Origin: an uncultured Rhodospirillaceae bacterium
Lineage (GTDB): Bacteria > Pseudomonadota > Alphaproteobacteria > Rhodospirillales > Magnetospirillaceae
NCBI GenBank assembly: GCA_903941105.1
Contig: CAJANL010000235.1
Coordinates: 1-64,000, forward strand
DNA: 64,000 nucleotides
Direction of reading: 5' to 3'
The notes under the pieces were generated by a model, which did no database searches, had not been told where the DNA came from, and worked only from the letters and a program-made list of their open reading frames with translations. The position numbers and the translations under genes were made by a program. Each line of letters starts with the position of its first letter. Position 1 is the stretch's first letter. Shown here piece by piece: positions 19,611 through 27,504 of the stretch.

Positions 19611-20621
19611 TCAGCCCCGTTGCGCCACGGCGTAAGGCACCGGATCGCGATAACGGGCCAGGTAGGTGGGCAGGATGGCCTCGGCGGCGGTGGGAACGAT
19701 GCCCATGTCGGCCAGGCCCGGCTTGCCGCCGCGCACCACGTTGTCCACCCTCAGCAGCTTGACCTGATCGGGGGTCAGCGGCGGATTGGGCAGGTATTTC
19801 AGGACGGCGGCCTGGATGCGGGCGACGAAGAACGGCAGCGGCACCAGCAGGCGCTTGCGGCCGGTCTCGGCCACCACCAGCTCCATGATCTCCTTCAGGG
19901 AATAGCGGCGCGGGCCGCCCAGCTCATAGACCTTGCCGGCCAGCTTGGGTGTCTCGGCGCTGCGGAGGATGGCCTCGGCCACGTCACCGACATAGACCGG
20001 CTGGAAGGTGCAGCCGCCCGAGCCGAAGAGGTTGACCGTCGGCAGCCCGTTGTCCTGCATCTCGGGCTTGAAACCGTCGGCGGTGTAGACCGGCAGCACC
20101 GGCGACAGGCGCGCCAGCGCGGCGAAGCGGTTGAAGAAGTTGTCCTCGGGGCCGAACACCACGCTGGGGCGGATGATGGTGGCGCCGGGGAAGGCCTGCG
20201 TTACCGCCTCCTCGCCGGCCGCCTTGGTCCGGGCATAGGCCGATTCCGAGGCCTTGTCGGCGCCCAGCGCCGAGACGTGCACATACCGCGCGACGCCGGC
20301 CGCCTTGGCGGCGGCGGCGACATGGGCGGCGCCGTCCACATGCACCGCCTCGAAGCTGCTGCGGCCGCGCTCGTAGAGGATGCCCACCAGATTGATCACC
20401 ACCTGCGCCCCCGACACCGCGGCGGCCACCGCCGTCGGGTCGTTGATGTCGGCGCGCACCGGATTGACCTGGCCGACATCGCCCATGGGCTTGAGGAATT
20501 CGGCCGCGATGGGGTCGCGCACCGCGGCGCGGACCACCCACCCCTTGGCGGCAAAGCGGCGCACCACATGCCGACCGATGAACCCCGACGCCCCGAACAC
20601 CGTCACCAACCGCCGCGTCAT
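19611..20621 (-). CDS. NDUFA9-like NAD(P)-binding epimerase-fold protein (complex I-associated type)
   Basis: A 336-aa atypical short-chain dehydrogenase. It opens with the Rossmann motif VTVFGASGFIGRHVVRRFAA and carries INLVGILYERG, RYVHVSALGAD and the conserved RPSVVFGPEDNFFNRFA, all typical of the alphaproteobacterial family related to mitochondrial complex I subunit NDUFA9. The catalytic Tyr-x3-Lys is kept as YARTK. In bacteria its role is not settled; respiratory-complex or quinone-linked functions have been suggested. It is divergent from the SYLF gene, with 172 bp between starts. Confidence 0.88.
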   Translation of the reverse strand: MTRRLVTVFGASGFIGRHVVRRFAAKGWVVRAAVRDPIAAEFLKPMGDVGQVNPVRADINDPTAVAAAVSGAQVVINLVGILYERGRSSFEAVHVDGAAHVAAAAKAAGVARYVHVSALGADKASESAYARTKAAGEEAVTQAFPGATIIRPSVVFGPEDNFFNRFAALARLSPVLPVYTADGFKPEMQDNGLPTVNLFGSGGCTFQPVYVGDVAEAILRSAETPKLAGKVYELGGPRRYSLKEIMELVVAETGRKRLLVPLPFFVARIQAAVLKYLPNPPLTPDQVKLLRVDNVVRGGKPGLADMGIVPTAAEAILPTYLARYRDPVPYAVAQRG

Positions 20622-20793
20622 AACGAAGCCTCCACTGGCACAAGCACTTGCGGCTGAAAGCTAGACGGTTCCTCATGGGAACGCAACCACCGCAGGGCAA
20701 TTGCATCGAGTGCCGGCCCGGGCCGTGGTGCACTTTAACGCTCCGCTAACCGGATTCGTGCTTGGACATGGGAAAGCCTCGGGGAGAACCGTC

Positions 20794-21468
20794 ATGGCAA
20801 GGATCGCCGCCTTCGTATTTGCCCTTGCCGTGATGCTGTCGGCCGGCGGCGCCAGGGCCGAGACCGGTGTCGACGAGGCGCGCACGGTGATGCGGGCCTC
20901 TTCCACCATCGAGCGGCTGCGCGTCGACCCTAATCTGGGGCCGCGCCTGGCCAGCCTCCTTGCCCGGGCCCGTGCCGTGCTGATCGTGCCCGACCTGGTC
21001 AAGGGCGGCTTTCTGATCGGCGCCGAGTATGGCACCGGGGTGCTGCTGGCCCGCGACGGCAACGGACGCTGGAGCGGCCCCGCCTTCTACTCGGTGGCCT
21101 CGGGCAGCATCGGCCTGCAGGCCGGCCTCCAGGACGCCGAGACCGTGTTCATCATCATGAGCGAGGGCGGCCTGTCGGCGGTGATGAACAACCGTATGAA
21201 GCTGGGTGCCAGCGCCGGGGTGGCGGTGGCCACCGTGGGCGCCGGAGCCCAGGCCGCCACCACCACCAATACCGGTGCCGACATCTACGCTTTCGCCAAG
21301 GCGGTGGGATTCTACGGCGGTGCCACCCTCGACGGCGCCGGCATCCTGCCGCGTCATTCGTGGAACGCCAATTATTACGGCGGTGCCCCCCTCCCCGAGG
21401 CCATCGTGCTGAAGGGCGAGGTCGATAACCCCCAGGCCGACCGCCTGCGCGACATCCTGTCGAGATGA
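20794..21468 (+). CDS. exported SYLF (Ysc84-type) lipid-binding protein
   Basis: A 224-aa protein with a signal peptide (residues 1-20, ending near ARA-ET) and then one SYLF domain filling the rest ([41 protein letters not shown] split by helices, [20 protein letters not shown]). SYLF proteins bind phosphoinositide-like or other lipids in eukaryotes; the bacterial role is unclear and probably lies in the periplasm or outer membrane. ATG 20794 follows GGGGAGA; an upstream in-frame extension lacks a signal-like start. Its stop overlaps the cobQ start by ATGA. Confidence 0.85.
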   Translation: MARIAAFVFALAVMLSAGGARAETGVDEARTVMRASSTIERLRVDPNLGPRLASLLARARAVLIVPDLVKGGFLIGAEYGTGVLLARDGNGRWSGPAFYSVASGSIGLQAGLQDAETVFIIMSEGGLSAVMNNRMKLGASAGVAVATVGAGAQAATTTNTGADIYAFAKAVGFYGGATLDGAGILPRHSWNANYYGGAPLPEAIVLKGEVDNPQADRLRDILSR

Positions 21469-22913
21469 CACCCCGCCGCACCCCTGCCCTGATGCTGCAG
21501 GGCACCGGCTCGGACGTCGGCAAGTCGCTGCTGGCGGCCGGCCTGTGCCGCCTGTTCAGCCGGCGCGGGCTCGCGGTGCGGCCGTTCAAGCCGCAGAACA
21601 TGTCCAACAACGCCGCCGTCACCGCCGACGGCGGCGAGATCGGCCGCGCCCAGGCGTTGCAGGCCCGTGCCTGCGGCGTGGCGCCCCACTCCGACATGAA
21701 TCCGGTGCTGCTGAAGCCGCAGAGCGACACCGGCGCCCAGGTGGTGGTGCAGGGCCGCGTGCTGGGGACCGCCACCGCCGCCGATTATCACGCGTTGAAG
21801 CCCACCCTGCTGCCCGCCGTGCTGGAGAGTTTCCGGCGTCTGTCGGGCGGGGCCGATCTGGTGATCGTCGAGGGGGCGGGCAGCGCGGCCGAGGTCAATC
21901 TGCGCGCCGCCGACATCGCCAATATGGGGTTCGCCATGGCCGCCGACCTGCCGGTGGTGCTGGTGGGCGACATCGACCGCGGCGGCGTCATCGCCTCGCT
22001 GGTGGGAACGCATGCCCTGCTGCCCGAGGCCGAGCGCGGCCGGCTCAAGGGCTACCTGATCAACAAGTTCCGGGGCGACGTGTCGCTGTTCACCCCGGCG
22101 CTCGACATCATCGCCGCGCGGACCGGCATGCCCTGCCTCGGCGTGTTGCCGTGGTTCGCCGACGCCGCCCGGCTGCCGGCCGAGGATGCCGCCTCGCTGG
22201 GGGGCGCCAGCGCCGGGCGCGGCATCCGCATCGCCGTTCCCCGGCTGTCGCGCATCGCCAATTTCGACGATTTCGATCCGCTGGCGGCCGAGGCCGATGT
22301 CGAGCTGCTGATGGTGGCGGCGGGGCAGCCGCTGCCGGTGTGCGACGTGGTGATCCTGCCCGGTTCGAAATCCACCATCGCCGACCTCGCCTTCTTCCGG
22401 GCACAAGGATGGGACGTCGACCTGCGGGCGCATCTGCGGCGCGGCGGCCGGGTGGTGGGTATCTGCGCCGGCTTCCAGATGCTGGGCCGGCGGGTGAGCG
22501 ATCCCCTGGGGGTCGAGGGGCCGGCGGACGCGGTGGCGGACGGCCTCGGCCTGCTCGATATCGAGACCGAAATGGCCGGCGACAAGGTGCTGAGCGAAGT
22601 GGCCGGCGACTGGCAGGGCGTGGCGGTCAGCGGCTACGAGATGCACATGGGCCGCACCAGGGGGCCGGATTGTGCCCGTCCCATGCTGACCCTGGCCGGG
22701 CAGCCGGACGGTGCGGTGTCGGCCGACGGGTTGGTCCAGGGCTGCTATCTGCATGGCCTGTTTGCCTCCGACCCCTTCCGTGCCGGCTTCCTGGGACGCG
22801 GCGGCGGCGTCGCCTATGAGACCCAGGTCGACGCGGTGCTCGACCGCCTGGCCGACCATCTGGAGACCCATGTCGAGGTGGAGCGGCTGTGGGAGATCGC
22901 GGGCGGCCGCTAA
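21465..22913 (+). CDS. cobQ: cobyric acid synthase
   Basis: A 482-aa glutamine-dependent enzyme that amidates side chains b, d, e and g of adenosylcobyrinic diamide. The N-terminal dethiobiotin-synthetase-like ATPase motif is [17 protein letters not shown], followed by [13 protein letters not shown]. The C-terminal class I amidotransferase has its nucleophile in [12 protein letters not shown] and the conserved [10 protein letters not shown]. It is translationally coupled to the SYLF gene by an ATGA overlap. Its stop codon lies in the left arm of a hairpin shared with the convergent O-antigen ligase-like gene. Confidence 0.95.
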   Translation: MTPRRTPALMLQGTGSDVGKSLLAAGLCRLFSRRGLAVRPFKPQNMSNNAAVTADGGEIGRAQALQARACGVAPHSDMNPVLLKPQSDTGAQVVVQGRVLGTATAADYHALKPTLLPAVLESFRRLSGGADLVIVEGAGSAAEVNLRAADIANMGFAMAADLPVVLVGDIDRGGVIASLVGTHALLPEAERGRLKGYLINKFRGDVSLFTPALDIIAARTGMPCLGVLPWFADAARLPAEDAASLGGASAGRGIRIAVPRLSRIANFDDFDPLAAEADVELLMVAAGQPLPVCDVVILPGSKSTIADLAFFRAQGWDVDLRAHLRRGGRVVGICAGFQMLGRRVSDPLGVEGPADAVADGLGLLDIETEMAGDKVLSEVAGDWQGVAVSGYEMHMGRTRGPDCARPMLTLAGQPDGAVSADGLVQGCYLHGLFASDPFRAGFLGRGGGVAYETQVDAVLDRLADHLETHVEVERLWEIAGGR

Positions 22914-22946
22914 AGCGTGATGCCCTAAATATGCATCACGCTTTAG
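22910..22946. terminator. symmetric hairpin containing both stop codons of convergent genes
   Basis: A perfect 14-bp inverted repeat, CTAAAGCGTGATGC at 22910-22923 and GCATCACGCTTTAG at 22933-22946, with a 9-nt loop. The TAA of cobQ (22911-22913) lies in the left arm and the TAA of the convergent ligase gene (22943-22945) lies in the right arm at the mirror position. It can act as a terminator in both directions. Confidence 0.8.
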
Positions 22947-24253
22947 CCTTTTATGATTTCGCCCTCGCCGGGCGTGGCGACCGCGGTCATCCACACCGCC
23001 AGAAGCCACAGGGTGGCCTGCCACCAGGACTGCCAGAAGCCGTAGCTGACAGCTGCGATCATCAGGCTGCTCATCAGCATGGTCATGGCGACGTTGCCGG
23101 TGAGCGGGTCGACCGTCGGCGCCGCCGCTAACCGCGTCAGTCGCCACAGCAGCAGGGCGAACAGGGTGGCGCCCACCGCTCCCAGCTCCAGCCACCATTG
23201 CAGGACGGCGTTGTGGGGATGCAGCGGCAGCATGGGCTCGGTCAGGGTGAACGGCGGCGTATTCTCCGGCACGGCGAACGAGACCACCACCTCGTCGTCG
23301 CCACCGGGGATGAACCGCGACGAATCCATGCCCCAGCCCAGCAGCGGCTTCTCGATGATCCGCTGGCTGGCGAAGGACCAGATGCTGAGGCGGTGGTGGG
23401 ACGAATAGGGGATGAACCGCCACTGCGCGGTTTCCTGCGGCCCCCCCAGCATCGCCGCGCCCAGCGGGATGGCGAAGATGGCCAGGACGATCGCGCTGCC
23501 CACCAGTCGCTGAGCGAGCCGACGGCGTCCGCCATAGACCAGCATGACGGCTAGGGCCATCACCATGGCGATCTTGGCGGCCAGGGTGACCGCGACCAGC
23601 GCCACGGTGCCGATGGCGGCGATCAGGGACCATGCCGCGACGGCATTCCCCCGTCGCGAGAGGATGATGAACCCCGGCCAGGCCAGCAGGACGAGCACGG
23701 TGACGCCGCGATTGAGGTGCCGCACGGAGAGCGAGAAGGCGTAGGTGTCCCGCTTCAGCACCGCCGCCAGATCGCCGACGAGCAGAACCGTGGCGGCGAA
23801 GACCAGGGCGCCGAGGATCACCCCGGCGACCAGGGCGGTTCCCACCCGCTCACGCCCGGCCGGATCAAGGCTCCTGGCGGTTCCCAGCAGCGTCATGCCG
23901 AGAAAGGTCTCGCCCGCCAGGATCAGTGCGGTGCGCAGGCTGCGCCAGGGATCCAGCGACCACGACGCCGACACCATCGCCCACGCCACGATGGCCAGTA
24001 GCGCCACCGCCAGGCCCAGTGGCAGGCGGGTCCAGGGCCGCTGCCGCCAACTCAGCGCCAGGCTCAGGATGGCGGTGACGATGAACAGCGGCGCGATGCC
24101 GAGCGGAATGACCAGCGCCAGGGTGGGGGCGATCAGCGTGGCCAGGGCGAGAAGATGAGAGACGCCGGGAGGTCCGGAAATCAGGCCCCGAAGGGCGTCC
24201 GCCACCGTTCCGCCCGACGCTGTTTCGCTGGCCGGGATGGGAGCGAGCCTCAT
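22943..24253 (-). CDS. O-antigen ligase family (WaaL/Wzy-like) membrane protein
   Basis: A 436-aa inner-membrane protein with about ten hydrophobic helices. A periplasmic loop carries SSHHRLSIWSFASQRIIEKP and HPHNAVLQWWLELGAVGATL, the latter being the usual HxHNxxLQ signature of O-antigen ligases and polymerases. These proteins join lipid-linked glycans to lipid A-core or polymerise them. ATG 24253 is 17 bp downstream of the preceding gene's stop and is preferred over an upstream in-frame TTG/GTG. It is probably cotranscribed with the large membrane glycosyltransferase upstream. Confidence 0.85.
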   Translation of the reverse strand: MRLAPIPASETASGGTVADALRGLISGPPGVSHLLALATLIAPTLALVIPLGIAPLFIVTAILSLALSWRQRPWTRLPLGLAVALLAIVAWAMVSASWSLDPWRSLRTALILAGETFLGMTLLGTARSLDPAGRERVGTALVAGVILGALVFAATVLLVGDLAAVLKRDTYAFSLSVRHLNRGVTVLVLLAWPGFIILSRRGNAVAAWSLIAAIGTVALVAVTLAAKIAMVMALAVMLVYGGRRRLAQRLVGSAIVLAIFAIPLGAAMLGGPQETAQWRFIPYSSHHRLSIWSFASQRIIEKPLLGWGMDSSRFIPGGDDEVVVSFAVPENTPPFTLTEPMLPLHPHNAVLQWWLELGAVGATLFALLLWRLTRLAAAPTVDPLTGNVAMTMLMSSLMIAAVSYGFWQSWWQATLWLLAVWMTAVATPGEGEIIKG

Positions 24254-24269
24254 ATCCGGTTCGAGCCCT

Positions 24270-26174
24270 TCATTCGCCACCTTGGTCTCCAGGTCGGGCG
24301 GCGCGTCGGCGCAAGGCCCGCACCACCTCCGAACCGTCATAGACGGCGCCGCTGGGCGCCTCCATCAGCGGCGTCAGGGTCGCCACCAGCGGCAGCAAGG
24401 TAGCATCGAAGCGGTGCTTGGCGAATACAAATGCCTCGTCGCCGGGACCCACCGCCCGGGCGGCCAACACGAAGCGGACATTCTCCGCCTCCAGGCGCGC
24501 GGCGAGATCGGCCGGCGCCACCGCGGGCACGCCGGCGCGGGTGTAATAAGCGGGGGCTTCCTCGGGGGCGACGATCTGCATGGACACATTCTGCGGGCAA
24601 TAGAAGGATGGGGCGTTGACCAGACCCAGATAGCGCTCGCCGGGCCGCAGATGGCCTTCGATCCAGCGGCAGGGCCGGAACAGGCTGTAATGGTGGAACT
24701 CGGGGCCTTCCAGCCTCACCTCGGGGGCCTCCAGTCCGATGGCCATGGGCAGCCGGTAGAGGGCGGTGGATCCCAGAAAGGCGAACTGGACCGCCATGGT
24801 CGCAGCGGCCAATCCTGCCAGCCAGGCGCGGCCCCAGCGATACTCCCGACTGGCCTGCGCGGCGCTGGCGAGGCCCAATGCCGCCAACGCGGCGAGGATG
24901 CCCAGCACCGGCTGCAGGAACCGCAGCAGATGCGGCATCATCACCCACCATTCCACCAGGTAGGCGGCGCAGACCGCGAGGCACAGCAGGCGGGCGCGGC
25001 GCTGGATGCGGAAGGCGAAAGGCAGCCCGATCAGCAGGATGGGAAAGCCGAACTGGAGCCCATCATAGGCATGCTGATTGATGAAGATGGAGAGCGGCGC
25101 CAGCGCGAGCCCGCCGGGATAGGGCCGGGTCTTCGACGTGGCGAGGTAGCCGCCGAAAAGGTCGGCGTTGTCGCCGCCGAACAGGGCATGCAACAGCGGG
25201 AAAAACGGGTTGCCGGTCACCCAGGCATTGCGGGCGAGCAGCGGCAGGAACAGCAAACCGGCTACTGCCACCGCCCACAGTACCGGGGCGACGGCGCGGC
25301 GGCGGGCGATCCGGTCGGCCAGCAGGACGGTCAGCAGGGGCAAGCCGACAAAGGCGGCATGATACTTGGCGTTGAGGGCCGCCCCCAGCAACAGCCCCAG
25401 CAGGATGCCCTCGCGCCGCCCCGAAGCCGGGTCCCGGACCAGGTAAACCGCAATGGTCGCGGCCGCCGCGACGTAGCCGGTCAGGGCGAAATCCGCCGTC
25501 ACTCCGCCGGCCAGGTTGACCACCACCCGCTGCGACAGGAGCAGCAGGCCGGCCAGCGCCGCCGTGGTCACGCCGCCACCCAGGCGAACCGCCAGGGCCG
25601 CCGCCCAGGCCGCCGCCAGCACCATCCAGGCGACATTGATCAACTGCGCCGCCGCCGCGCCGCCCAGGGCATAGACGAGGCGGGTCAGCAACCCCGCCAG
25701 GGGCGGGAAGAATTCGTAGACGCTCCAGCCGTACTGGATGGCGATCCGGCCGTTCTCCAGGTCGCGCCGGGGCAAGGTCAGCAGATAGCGCAAGGTATCG
25801 TGGTCCGACGGCGGCGCGAAGGCGCTCAGTGCGGCGACGGCGACGAACGGCGCGGCGATGACGCAGATGACCCCGGCCAGCGGCTGGCGCGGCAGGCTCA
25901 GCCGCCAGCCCGGCCGCTCGACGGCCAGCAGTGCCGCGGCCAGGCACATGGCCGCCACGAGCAAGGCCGCCATACTGTCCGGCGTGTAGCTGCGGTTGCC
26001 GATGGCCAGGATCGCGGCCGCCAGCGGCAGGGCTCCCACCAGCGGCGCCGCCAGCCATTGCTCGACGGCGGAGAGGCGCGCGCCCACTCTGCGGACCAGC
26101 GGCAGGCCCAGTCCGGTCAGCGTGAACAGGGTGCCGAGCACGGCCGCCGGGGCGGTGATCACATCCCCGGCCAT
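24270..26174 (-). CDS. large polytopic membrane protein, glycosyltransferase-like (GT-C type)
   Basis: A 634-aa protein with a dozen or so hydrophobic helices and a C-terminal soluble part of about 170 residues. An extracytoplasmic loop after the first helices has DHDTLRYLLTLPRRDLENG and YGWSVYEFFPPLAGLLTRLV, which resembles the acidic first loop of lipid-carrier-dependent GT-C enzymes (GT39/GT83-like). No exact family is recognised. It overlaps the 46-aa ORF upstream by 16 bp and is followed by the ligase-like gene, so the three likely form one unit. Confidence 0.7.
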   Translation of the reverse strand: MAGDVITAPAAVLGTLFTLTGLGLPLVRRVGARLSAVEQWLAAPLVGALPLAAAILAIGNRSYTPDSMAALLVAAMCLAAALLAVERPGWRLSLPRQPLAGVICVIAAPFVAVAALSAFAPPSDHDTLRYLLTLPRRDLENGRIAIQYGWSVYEFFPPLAGLLTRLVYALGGAAAAQLINVAWMVLAAAWAAALAVRLGGGVTTAALAGLLLLSQRVVVNLAGGVTADFALTGYVAAAATIAVYLVRDPASGRREGILLGLLLGAALNAKYHAAFVGLPLLTVLLADRIARRRAVAPVLWAVAVAGLLFLPLLARNAWVTGNPFFPLLHALFGGDNADLFGGYLATSKTRPYPGGLALAPLSIFINQHAYDGLQFGFPILLIGLPFAFRIQRRARLLCLAVCAAYLVEWWVMMPHLLRFLQPVLGILAALAALGLASAAQASREYRWGRAWLAGLAAATMAVQFAFLGSTALYRLPMAIGLEAPEVRLEGPEFHHYSLFRPCRWIEGHLRPGERYLGLVNAPSFYCPQNVSMQIVAPEEAPAYYTRAGVPAVAPADLAARLEAENVRFVLAARAVGPGDEAFVFAKHRFDATLLPLVATLTPLMEAPSGAVYDGSEVVRALRRRAARPGDQGGE

Positions 26175-26299
26175 CGCGCCGCCAATTTTTCCAGCAGATA
26201 TTCGAGATTGACGAACAGAAACATCGCCACCACCGCACCGCTCCAGAGGACGAAGGCAGGGAAGCGCCAGCGGTCGGGTGGATCGAGGTCCGGGGTCAT
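26159..26299 (-). CDS. 46-aa single-pass membrane protein
   Basis: A small ORF beginning MTPDLDPPDRWRFPAFVLWS, with a transmembrane helix (about residues 13-33) and a short charged tail (EKLAARWPGM). It overlaps the start of the following large membrane glycosyltransferase-like gene by 16 bp, suggesting translational coupling. It is 55 bp downstream of cbiB on the same strand. I do not recognise the family. Such small partners often stabilise or regulate a larger membrane enzyme. Confidence 0.5.
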   Translation of the reverse strand: MTPDLDPPDRWRFPAFVLWSGAVVAMFLFVNLEYLLEKLAARWPGM

Positions 26300-26354
26300 G
26301 GCGGGGATATTTGCACCAAATGTTCGGGGCCGGCAACCCCGTGCCGGTCGCCGG

Positions 26355-27350
26355 TCATGCGCCGGCCCACAGGACCAGCACCACCAGCCCGGCGTTGATG
26401 ACGCAGGCGACGGTGAACAGGTGCAGCGCCCGGTCCATGTCGGCCACGGTGGCGCGGGCGCGGCCCTTGCCAATCCATTTCTCGTCCACCACCAGCCCGG
26501 GATAGCGGCGCGGCCCGCCCAGGGCGAGGTCGAGAGCTCCCGCCGCCGCCGCCTCGGGCCAGCCGGAATTGGGCGAGCGGTGGTGGCGGGCATCACGCAG
26601 CATGGTGGCCAGGGCGGCGACGGGGCGGCCCTTGGGCACGAAGGGGGCGGCGACGCACAGCATCAGCGCCGCAAGCCGGGCCGGCACCAGATTCAACACG
26701 TCGTCGAGCCGGGCCGCGGCCCAGCCGAAGGCGCGGTAGCGGTCATTGCGGTAGCCCACCATGCTGTCCAGGGTGTTCACCGTCTTGTAGACCAGGATGC
26801 CGGGCAGGCCGAACAGCAGGTACCAGAACACCGGCGCCACCACCCCGTCGGAGAAGTTCTCGGCCAGGCTTTCGATGGCCGCCCGCGCCACGCCGTGCGC
26901 GTCCAGCGACTGCGGGTCGCGGCCGACGATGCGCGACACGGCATAGCGCCCGGCCTCCAGTCCGTTATCGTCGAGGGCGCGGGCGACGTCGTTGACGTGT
27001 TCGAACAGGCCGCGCTGGGCCAGCAGGGTGGCGGCGAGGAACACCTCGGCCACCCAGGCATGCGGGAAGCTGCGCAGCAGAACCGCCGCCACCGTGCCCG
27101 CCGCCGCCGCCGCGAGGCATAGTCCCAGCACCATCAGCACGCCGCGCAGCCGCCGCGCCCGCTCGCTGCGCTCCGCCTTGTTGAGGCGGCGCTCCAGCGC
27201 CCCGATGGCGCGGCCGATGGCCACCACCGGGTGGGGGATGTGGCGGAACAGCCACGGCATCTCGCCCAGCACGCCGTCGAGACCGAGGGCGAGCACCAGC
27301 ATGAACAACGGATCGGGCGCGGTGCCGAAATGCCAGCCGATGGGAAACAT
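26355..27350 (-). CDS. cbiB: adenosylcobinamide-phosphate synthase
   Basis: A 331-aa integral membrane enzyme (CbiB/CobD) that attaches aminopropanol or its phosphate to cobyric acid, the step after CobQ. Conserved features are HPVVAIGRAIGALERRLN, ESLAENFSDGVVAPVFWYLL, KTVNTLDSMVGYRNDRY and the NSGWPEAAAAGAL / LGGPRRY region. ATG 27350 is preferred over an in-frame TTG 12 codons upstream. It is separated from cobQ by the three-gene glycan unit, although the two act in consecutive steps. Confidence 0.93.
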   Translation of the reverse strand: MFPIGWHFGTAPDPLFMLVLALGLDGVLGEMPWLFRHIPHPVVAIGRAIGALERRLNKAERSERARRLRGVLMVLGLCLAAAAAGTVAAVLLRSFPHAWVAEVFLAATLLAQRGLFEHVNDVARALDDNGLEAGRYAVSRIVGRDPQSLDAHGVARAAIESLAENFSDGVVAPVFWYLLFGLPGILVYKTVNTLDSMVGYRNDRYRAFGWAAARLDDVLNLVPARLAALMLCVAAPFVPKGRPVAALATMLRDARHHRSPNSGWPEAAAAGALDLALGGPRRYPGLVVDEKWIGKGRARATVADMDRALHLFTVACVINAGLVVLVLWAGA

Positions 27351-27504
27351 GGCGGCGAGGATGCGGGGCCGGCCGATGCGCGTCAAGACGCGCGTCTCGG
27401 CCCGCCAGTCCGGAACAGTGTGGCGTCCATGCGAGGCTGAATGTATATTTCGGCTATCAGCGGTTCCAAGATGATGGTCGCCAACCGGATTAATAGTTGA
27501 CGAA

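Noticed and set aside
26355-27386. A cobalamin riboswitch near cobQ or cbiB
   Set aside because: I looked for the conserved B12-box type sequence upstream of both genes and saw none; gaps upstream are short or occupied.
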